Assembly (NCBI GenBank): GCA_021234155.1
Contig: JAJEKV010000024.1
Coordinates: 11,568,913-11,632,912 of the forward strand
Reading direction: 5' to 3'
DNA length: 64,000 nucleotides
DNA from: Isoetes taiwanensis
Lineage: Eukaryota; Streptophyta; Lycopodiopsida; Isoetales; Isoetaceae
The notes beneath the pieces were generated by a model. The model did not search any database and was not told where the DNA came from. It was given only the letters and a program-made list of their open reading frames with translations. Shown piece by piece: positions 56,262 to 64,000 of the stretch. Each line of letters opens with the position of its first letter. The first letter of the stretch is position 1. A program made the translations under genes and the position numbers.

Positions 56262-56415
56262 TTTTTCGAGGAATATTGTTTCTCAACCTATTGTTTTGCT
56301 AAATATTATATGTCTAAAATGCCTAAAACAACAATATTTTACCATGTAGTTTTTTTGGGAGTGTTGTTAATTTGTTTCCCATGTATAGAACAACGTGTTA
56401 TTTGGAGATAAACAA
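56262..56415 (+). repeat. Dispersed repeat, copy 2
   Basis: Matches 36070-36310 (ATGTCTAAAATGCCTAAAAC and AACAACGTGTT). Directly follows the foldback element. Confidence 0.6.
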
Positions 56416-56749
56416 TGATTGGTTATACTAACCAACTTGTGTTATTTTGAAGTCAAACAACGCGTGGCTCCTCCATAAACAACAGTCAACAAAAAACCAC
56501 ATGTTGACAAAAATTCACTAAAAACAACAGCGAAAAAAAAAAAGCCACATTGACAAAAAGAAAAAAGGTGCCAAAAAACCACGGTGGAAAATTTCTGTTT
56601 AAGTCAACTGTAACTTCTAGCAAATTCGGATAAAATGACCAAGTAGACTTTTGGTGCCATTTTTTTGGCATAATACAACACTTCTGTACAACTTAAAAAC
56701 AACACTGGACCAAAATTTGGGGCCAGTGTGCAATATCATCAATCCCAAT

Positions 56750-57290
56750 ATCATCATTTGCACCATCGAGATCCTTCTCCTGTTCCAATATTTCCAATTC
56801 ACTCTCTTTGCAGATCAAGCATGCTGACCAAACTCAGCAATTTTAAGCTTTCCATCCTTTGAGATCAAAAGACTAGATGGCTTCAAATCCCTGTGCAGGA
56901 TGCAGATCCTGTGACATGCTGCCATGCCTTGAAGATATTGCAACATCCAACCCCTTATCTCTTCCTCAGATCCTTCTCTTAATTACATCATCAACCGAGG
57001 AAGGAAGATATTCTAAAATAACTAAAATATGAGAACCCTATTGAAAGCACTCAACTAATAAGATTTACAGTATGGGGATGGTTTTGGAAAAGAAGAAGAG
57101 CCTCAAGTTCCCGTTCAGCACTTTGTTCATGGTGGACCTCTATTCTATTCTTCTTCCTCAATCTAACATTTTGTGAACCACAGCCAAAGACCCAATATCA
57201 TCAACAAATGACCAACGAACATAACGCGACATCCGACAATCTGTCTTCGTCCATTGTTCGACCCTTTGATCAAGCAACTTAAGAACCCGT
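56750..57290 (-). pseudogene. CDKF-type protein kinase remnant
   Basis: The minus strand reads, across shifts, RYVRWSFVDDIGS, EVHHEQSAERELEALLLFQ, ILVILEYLPSSVDDVI, GWMLQYLQGMAACHR, LHRDLKPSSLLISKDGK and LKIAEFGQHA. These are the glycine-loop region, the C-helix Glu, the hinge, the HRDLKP catalytic loop and the DFG segment of a CDK. The FGQ after the catalytic loop and the EVHxxQSAxRExEAL string are typical of plant CDKF (the CDK-activating kinase CDKF;1). Here DFG has become EFG, the Lys-bearing strand is damaged and several stops occur, so it is a pseudogene fragment without the C-lobe. Confidence 0.65.
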
Positions 57291-57784
57291 TGGCCATCAA
57301 TACAACTAGGCTATATCATACAAGATGGATCATGGATTAACAATGCCTGCAGATCCCTGACAGCACAAACGTAATCCTGAAGAGCAATGTTAAAGTCTGT
57401 AGCTTCAGATAGACTCTGAAATCCAAAATGTGATTACTCTCTGCAATGGCTTCATGGACCACTGTTAAAGAAAGAAAAATTACCATGAGGCCAGAAAAGG
57501 GGCCAGTTCGAGCTCCCATTAGATGTGGGGAAGTGCCCATAAGCGTGGTTCACAGGTTCCGGCCTATATATCATAACTATCCCGAATGGATGGGAAGCGA
57601 GCTCCATGGTTGCGGCAAGGTTATGCTCGTGCAAAAACATTGGTACAAAGGGATTTTTAGGGTTAATTTAGCCATCTAAACGGTCCAACTCAAATAAGAG
57701 CCGTCGAATTTTTAACCCAAACGATTTGAGACACCCAATCTAGGGCGAGATGCAAGATAGACATACTAAATAATTTTATTATAC

Positions 57785-57925
57785 AGGAGGATAGTGGCCA
57801 AGGGAGAAATTGATTTGCAATACATACATATCTATAGGTAAACCAGAAGCAGATATTCTAACAAAAGCATTGAATGAGAAAAAGCATGTCAATTTTAGAA
57901 ATGCAAAAGATTCTTGGGAGCAGCA
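57785..57925 (+). pseudogene. Ty1/copia RNase H C-terminal fragment
   Basis: Reads VAKGEIDLQYIHI and, one base out of frame, GKPEADILTKALNEKKH. This corresponds to the ...GEIxLxYI...ADIxTKAL end of a copia polyprotein. No LTR was recognised nearby. Confidence 0.7.
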
Positions 57926-58499
57926 AAAGATGCAAATATGTCTCCAATTTGGAATACTTCGGATAGTTCTTGCTCGTCAGCTGCATAAAAACCAACTAGC
58001 TCTTGTTCGTAAACCTGGGCCGAACTAGGCTCCAGTTTGTGCAGTTTCTACGCACCACAATGCTGGAGATTCTCACATCCTCCCCATCTGAAATTCAAGC
58101 AACCATTACAAAAACATGACAGGGATCTATACATGACAAGTGTTGGGTCAGCTAGATTAATAGCAGACACACAATGTATAGCTAGAGTACCAGACAATGT
58201 CTCACAAGCTGAACGAGGGTCTCTGTTAATGTCTTCTGCCATGACGTCCTATAAGACTCTGTCCATTTTGCACTTCTTTTGTTTGCGCAAACTGCAAGCA
58301 GAGTTGGCACCAATCGAAACACCATTCTCTTTCCTTTGCTCGTCTGCAAGGAACCTTTTCTCCAAAGCAGCCTACCCGTAATGTTCTCCTTTCCCATGGC
58401 CTGAGCCAAAATAATTCCACTGCATCCTAATTCTATACCTGTTATAATACTGGGCCACATTCAAATAAAAGGCTCGAGAACACTTAAACTAACACTATA
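57926..58499. other. No gene seen
   Basis: Short ORFs on both strands only, none recognised. Confidence 0.35.
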
Positions 58500-58990
58500 A
58501 CCCCAAAATCTGCTCTATATGTAGTTTTTTGCTGTTGTTTTTGCAAGAAAACAACACTCAAAGACCACCCATATTATTATTCCGAAAATGCTAGAAACAA
58601 CAGTAGTTTTTTAATGTAGTTTTTCACACGAAAAGAACGCGTGGTTTTCATGTGTGGTTTTTAGACAAAAACAACTCGTAATTTTTATGTGTGGTTTTTA
58701 GAACAATGCCAGATTCTATGTGTAGTTTCGCATTTTTATGTGTGGTTTTCACCGTTGTTTATAGAGAAAAACAATGGCAGATTCTATGCGTGGCTTCGCT
58801 CAAAAAAAGGAACAATGCATGGTTCTTAGATGTGGCCTTTAGCTAAAAACAATGCATGGTCCTTATATATAAGTTTTTTTAGCACAGTTTTTCTTCAATT
58901 TTCTACATGTTATTTTTAGTATTTGTATTGCAACCACATGTTGTTTTCAATAATAACACGTTTTTTCTAGTGTTGTTTTTGGTACAATAA
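58500..58990. repeat. Diffuse repeat of TGTGTGGTTTTTAGA-type units
   Basis: Irregular repetition of ATGTGTGGTTTTTAGACAAA, AACAATGCCAGATTCTATG and similar strings. Ends in a long T run near 58995. Non-coding. Confidence 0.6.
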
Positions 58991-59444
58991 CAATATTTTT
59001 TTTTTTTGTAGTGTAGAAACAATGTGTTCAAATTAAACAAAAACAACAAAGATATGAAACTTAGGATTAGCGATTGTTTTCCATTGTCACAAGAGAATAC
59101 AGTTAGATGATTGTAATAGTAAACAAGGAATTTTTGCATTATTCAAAATACATAAGACTTTGAATACATATTCCACATTTCTTGTAGTACTACTTTTTAC
59201 AGCATGTTTTAAAACCAGTTCATGCTCACATATTTTATTGAAACAAATTCAACTGCATGTTATCTATTCCTTTCTAGTTCTGCAGCAGCATCTTTTGATG
59301 CCTTTCATAGGTTTTTTTTGAAGTAGCCATACTTAAAAGCCCCGATTTTGCCTCAAACCTATCTGTGTACAAATATTCCTGATCAGAAAGGGATCGTATA
59401 GAAGAAAGAAGTTTCGGAATGTTTTACCTCATATCGCCCCTGTT
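58991..59444. other. No gene seen
   Basis: AT-rich, no recognisable feature. Confidence 0.35.
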
Positions 59445-59585
59445 TCAGTGCCATTTGCTCCAAGACAGCCGCATGTATTTATTGTAATCCGTCATGAGCT
59501 GGCCCTCGTTCCAGGGTAATGGTTTACAGAGAAGGTTCGGAGGAATAGACCATGCATTGCTGTTATGGTAGCATCCGGTTATGTT
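59445..59585 (-). CDS. Possible last exon of an unknown plant gene
   Basis: On the minus strand an acceptor TTTCCATGCAG precedes a 47-codon frame, from NITGCYHNSNAWSIPPN through WNEGQLMTDYNKYM to WSKWH and a TGA at 59445. It is rich in Trp, Tyr and Asn and looks like a conserved C-terminus. A possible upstream exon (MVRDWVPSTAHQLCAEARRQ, donor GTTATC) lies near 59,730-59,670. Family not recognised. Confidence 0.3.
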   Translation of the reverse strand, partial: NITGCYHNSNAWSIPPNLLCKPLPWNEGQLMTDYNKYMRLSWSKWH

Positions 59586-60116
59586 CTGCATGGAAACAAT
59601 AGATGAGAAATTATTTAAAGAAAACAGAGGATCTGCAGAGAACAAAACAAAAAAATACCTAGATAACTTGCCTTCTGGCTTCTGCACAGAGTTGGTGTGC
59701 TGTTGAAGGTACCCAATCCCTAACCATGGCAAGAACTAACAGATAGTCCTTTAGGAATCAAAGGCCGGATCTTGAGCAACAAAATCGCTATTACAAAAGT
59801 CCCTAAGATGCCCTGCAACATGCAGCAACTAAGCTGCTCTTCCAACCACGCATTTCAACCAGAGATCTCTGCAGAGCAATTGGCGACCACCGCATCCGCC
59901 CTAAGTGCTTGAAACCCTAAACATTTCTTCCTATTCTCCTATGCAGATAAGAGTATGGAAGTAGAGGTTTAAATCTTTCTATCATGGTCGAATTCCAGAA
60001 ATATAGCAGAGCACAAACCTCACCTGTAAGCAAGCCCCTCTGAGCGGATCTGAACCACCTTTCCGAATCTACCTTTGCGGATCATACATCTGTGTTTGAA
60101 AATAGAGAGCTTTATC
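59586..60116. other. Possible introns and flank, no gene assigned
   Basis: Upstream of the candidate exon. Contains splice-like signals but no model I can defend. Confidence 0.3.
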
Positions 60117-60129
60117 TTTGAAAATATTT

Positions 60130-60225
60130 CCAAAAGCCGGATCATACAGAAGGATCATACAGCCGGATCATTCAGAAGCCGGATCATACAGCCTGATCAT
60201 TCAGAAGCCGGATCATACAACCGCC
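60130..60225 (+). repeat. Short tandem repeat of GCCGGATCATACA
   Basis: Five or six degenerate 13-17-base units (GCCGGATCATACAG, AAGCCGGATCATTCAG). Confidence 0.8.
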
Positions 60226-60689
60226 TTTGAAAATAGAGATCAGAAGCGAGAAAGGAGGGAAAAACTCAATGCAGGGATCAAATCCGAGTCGTTATTTTGG
60301 ACCAATCGTATGGCAGGACATGGATCACCATCTAAACCAGTCATCTCAATAAACCAGTCATCTCAGCCGTTGAATGTAATTGTTTACAAATTTTAAAATT
60401 TTAAATGCTTGATAAAACAACCTCCACCCGGATGCTAATTTAAAACTAGGTTAAATGCTCTAATTTTGTAGGGCATCTATAAAGGAGGTTAATTTTGTTC
60501 AACCTCCTTCACTAGATGGAATGCATGATGTCGGTTTAGCATTTGAGAAAATTCTAGCTTCCTGAATGTTTATTCTACAAGGTAGCCAGGCATTGTTATA
60601 GACAAAAATAGAAAAAGCCTTCACAAAGTGAACTAATTTACACAACCTTTAATATTGTGGGTTGTTATACACTAGCCGTTATGTTAGGT

Positions 60690-60940
60690 TAAATTGCTAA
60701 TATAACGGGATGTCCTTTATATTAGGGTAACATAACATAAAGATTTCACTTCACACTCGTCGTTAGATTAAAAATTAATATAACGGAAACCGTTAAATAT
60801 TGCCTCACAGAGACTATCACGCCGTTAGGTTAAAACTTAATATAAGGAAAATTGTTAAACATCAATTCACGCGGATTGTCACGCCGTTATGTTAAGAGTT
60901 AACATAACGGAAATCGTTAAATATTTCCTTACACTGAAAA
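60690..60940 (+). repeat. Diverged ~77-bp tandem repeat
   Basis: Three units sharing CACGCCGTTAGGTTAAAACT and AATATAACGGAAA.CGTTAAA. Non-coding. Confidence 0.65.
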
Positions 60941-62409
60941 AAAAAAACCCTTTCTTTAAATAAAAGGGCATAGGAACCAAATTGCATACCTCATATTTAG
61001 TCAAACGCCCTTATAACTTCTCATGTTTCTTAATATTGCACCGATTTGATATGCCATGCACCAAAGAGTCGGGTTCTGTGCTCCATATTCTAGATTGCCC
61101 AGAGGGGGGTATTTGGCGAAATTGAGGTGCACTAGATTTCACTTATACAAATAGGGCTTCTACATGTGATTCAATGCGGGATATGTGTGCAATGGAGTCA
61201 CCCCACCTCCATATCCTATTAGCTTCTAACTAGCTAAGAGCAATCGAGTTTCTATTACAACAATGGTGAGGTGGCCAAGATGAGTAATGAGGTGGCAAAA
61301 ATGAGTTATGATGTGGCAAAATATGGATGGATGGAAAAATGAAGAATTTGCTTAGCCTATTTTGCAACTTTTTAGAAGAAGCATCATTCAATATGGTGAC
61401 ATGGCATTTTTTGGATGATGTGCCATGTCACATGATGGTTAAGCATTTTAGGCACTTTTGGTAGAATATGACTAGAACTTTCTAGACCAAAAAAGTAGAG
61501 ATGCCAATGAATTAGATTGTTGTGAAACTCAGCCCATGGGGTAATATCAGTAGTATGAACTTTGTGGAACAATCGATTTGCTGAAAACATGGTTAATGAT
61601 ATGGAAAAGTTGGCATCATGATAGGCAAAGGGTATTTTTTGCAATCTCCATGAAATGAGTGGGGAAAATTGAAATTTGCAAAAATAGACATGCACATGAT
61701 GATGTGGCACGTCAGTGGCGACATGTCATGCCAAATAAGCAAGGCCAACTTTTGACTAGGCCAAAAATAAATAAATAATGTGCAACTTTGGTTTTCCACG
61801 GGCGATGTGGCAAATTTTTGGTGACATGGCAAGATCTGCATGATTTGGACATGACGATGACTAGGCATTTTTGCAACAAATGGACAAAGCAAGTCTTTTT
61901 TGTATAAGGAATTTGGCAAAGAGAACTTCAAGAGCTTAGAGCAATTTTTGTTACCAAAAGGGTGATTATTTGACTTGTTCTTGACTTATTAACTGTATTT
62001 CCTTGAGTTTGATTTCAATTTATTTTGAGTTTGATGTCCAACTTGAGCCAAAAAAAGGTGTACATTTTTGAAATATTGACTACTTGGACCTTGCATGCTT
62101 ACTTTTGAATTCAAACTTCTTCCAATGGAATCTTTGACAATGTAAATGGCACACTTTTCCAAGTGGAACAAGGCTAAGACTTTGCACGGCTAGCCCACTA
62201 AAGGGGAGGGGCCAGACCACAAAAATGTTCCCGAGGCAACCTTCCTTGGTGGCGCTCTTCCAAGAGGTCGTATGCTAATGCCAACCATCAATCCAAGAGA
62301 ACCTATCAAACCACGAAGTGTCCTATGGGCGATTGTGTAGAAACATGCAAAGGTGGCTCAAACATGCAAAGGTGGCTCCAACATGCCATCTAGCCTCCTG
62401 CATGCCAAG
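60941..62409. other. Non-coding DNA with GATGTGGC-type repetition
   Basis: No gene. Frequent GAGGTGGC/GATGTGGCA/CATGGCA strings between 61260 and 61880. At 62345-62400 a small patch of CATGCAAAGGTGGCTC units is the reverse-complement relative of the satellite at the window's end. Confidence 0.45.
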
Positions 62410-63215
62410 GCTACTTTGGCGCTTCTTGGAAAAGGGGTAGTCTTCTGCCCACAAAACTTGGTCTCCAGGGTAATGTCAACGTTTTGAGTCCATTGGCAGA
62501 GTCAGTTCACAGTTCCGAAGTGGGAAAGTTGCCCGTCTGTGGCCAAGGTTCTTTGGGAGAGGACCTTTGGGGCGAACTGCCTCCGAAAGGTTTTAAAGGT
62601 CCATGTTTCGGAGGCCAAAACGTGGTCGTTTTCTTGGATAGCTAGGTGCACCTTTGCTAAACACACATGCGGAGCCATGGCAATTGAAATAACAGAGTTT
62701 GGATCTATTGGCCATCCCGAATAATCCCAAACAATTTTGCTACTGCAAAAGGCACTCTTGACTTCTAATTGCCACACTGGGAGGAGGATAACTTCAAACC
62801 CCATTCCATCAGTTCCTATTGCTTCACATTTTCAACTGCAGCTTCTCAACCATGTCCCAAGTGCAACCGACTAAAACTTGACCTCCATAACGCAAACCTT
62901 TCAATAACCTAGCAACACACAGGGTTTACATTTCGGAGGCCGTATCCTAGTCAAATTCGACCAGGATCTTGCACAATGTCATCACGTAGAGGGAGGGTGT
63001 TGATGCCAGAAGACGGACCCTTAAAACCTTCCGGAAGCAGTTCGCCCCAAAAGTCCTCTCCTGAAGGCCCCTGGCCACGGACGAGCAACTCTCCCACTCC
63101 AAAACTGTGAACTGACTCTGCTAATAGACTCAAAATGTCGACTTTACCTTGGAGACCACGTTTCGTGGGCAGAAGACCACCCCTTCTCCAAGAAGCACCA
63201 AAGTAGCTCATGTCC
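62410..63215. repeat. ~230-bp imperfect inverted repeat with ~345-bp spacer
   Basis: The arm 62410-62640 (GAGTCAGTTCACAGTTCCGA, GGGGCGAACTGCCTCCG, AGTCTTCTGCCCAC) is matched in reverse complement by 62985-63215, with scattered mismatches. ORFs in it are not recognised. It could form a large hairpin transcript or be the arms of an old foldback element. Confidence 0.7.
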
Positions 63216-63845
63216 AACACGTTCGTAGTCAATTGGCCTAGGAGGTGGCTGCGGAATACCGCTATGTAGAGGGTTCGTGTTTCTTTCGTTGCCTAAAATG
63301 ACCATGTAACTTGGTCCCTAGGGTAAATTTGTCATTCCGGACGATGTGGCGAAGTCGAATCTCCATTCCAGAGCCTTTGTACTGCTCAAACGACAAAACA
63401 CTTGGTTTTCTCTTTTCCAACCCGCGGGGATGCTTAAATAATTTGATAAGTTCTCCCTGGACGGATCTTGGATTTTTTTGAGCCTTCTTTCGGCGTTACT
63501 TGAATGATGATTCAATGGTCGATAGGAAAATTGAGCTCCCGAAAAGGGGGATTGGCATTTGCCCTCCAAGAGGAGCGATATAGGAAGGCTGCCCCAGCCA
63601 ACCTTTACGAGGTGCATCTCCTTGAAGGGTCCGGCCTCTCCCCTCTGGTGAGAAAGGCTGGCAAAAGTTAAGCCCGGTTCGATTTGGGGAAGGGTGTCAG
63701 CGCTTTAAGTTCTTCAAGATCCCTCTATTCTATCCCTTGCCAAACTCCTCTACAAAAATTTCAAAGGTTATCATATTTCTTGCATAAAGTCCTAGTCATC
63801 ATATCCATGTCACCATCATCTAGCCATGTCACCTAAAATTTGCCA
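63216..63845. other. No gene seen
   Basis: Mixed-composition DNA with short ORFs only. Confidence 0.35.
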
Positions 63846-64000
63846 ACATCATCCAATGAAAAGACCAAAGATGGAGCCACCTTGGCATGTTTGAGCTACC
63901 TTGGCATGTTGGAGCCTAAGTGGCATGTTGGAGCCTGCATGGCATGTCTGAGCCACCTTGGCATGTTTGAGCCTAGGTGGCATGTTGGAGCCACCTTGGC
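63846..64000 (+). repeat. Satellite-like tandem repeat, runs off the window
   Basis: Units of about 24-27 bases, GGAGCCACCTTGGCATGTTTGAGC and variants (CTAAGTGGCATGTT, CTGCATGGCATGTC). It continues past the right edge. Confidence 0.8.

Noticed and set aside
60118-60396. 92-codon ORF with repeated RIIQ/DHS peptides
   Set aside because: Translation of the short GCCGGATCATACA repeat followed by unrelated sequence.

Overview
The window is TE-rich nuclear DNA from a land plant. The signs are GT-AG introns, plant-type MULE, Helitron and Ty1/copia remnants, a PPR remnant, a plant CDKF-type kinase remnant, an HMA (heavy-metal-associated) exon and an ankyrin gene. The low gene density and layers of repeats suit a large-genome lineage such as a gymnosperm, fern or lycophyte. 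I cannot fix the species. I see no rRNA or intact tRNA gene, no CRISPR array and no bacterial operon structure.

Layout. 0-4 kb: a duplicated ~330-bp segment, then a minus-strand transposase-like gene broken by one frameshift. 4-10 kb: a 555-bp foldback MITE, a small two-exon gene (5595-6387) whose intron is packed with the palindrome ATCGCGNNCGCGAT, and a long decayed coding region. 10.2-13.2 kb: eight tandem ~361-bp units, each with tRNA-like A and B boxes on the minus strand. 13.2-18.9 kb: nested partial copies of a ~1.75-kb repeat. 18,883-28,378: a 9.5-kb Mutator-like element with 630-750-bp terminal inverted repeats (TIRs), a 9-bp target-site duplication, a MULE transposase with SWIM finger (frameshifted), and minus-strand cargo. 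The cargo includes a C2H2/coiled-coil/Ulp1 (C48) protease whose His, Asp and Cys catalytic residues can be read across exons. 28.4-34.6 kb: an 87-bp tandem repeat, an intact-looking ankyrin ORF, a Helitron helicase fragment, several shuffled copies of the ankyrin gene's 3' end, and a foldback element. 35-44 kb: PPR and transposase remnants and unknown spliced genes.

44.3-48.9 kb is the most unusual part. It is an intron-containing gene (now frameshifted) that joins a ParB-like nuclease domain to an N6/N4-type DNA methyltransferase. The flanking and intronic DNA carries two arrays of long palindromes with the core GTATTCC(N)GAATAC. I did not notice this palindrome elsewhere in the window.

49-64 kb: remnants of a NIF/FCP1-type phosphatase, a second transposase family (WSDG..SQFK and GSGHGKG motifs), a second copy of the foldback element, a CDKF kinase pseudogene, a copia RNase H tail, TGTACAT-rich tracts, a ~230-bp inverted repeat and a satellite running off the right edge.

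Most coding regions here are interrupted by single-nucleotide shifts, several of them at homopolymers. They may be decayed mobile DNA, or partly consensus errors. Functional claims are inferred from motifs read by eye.
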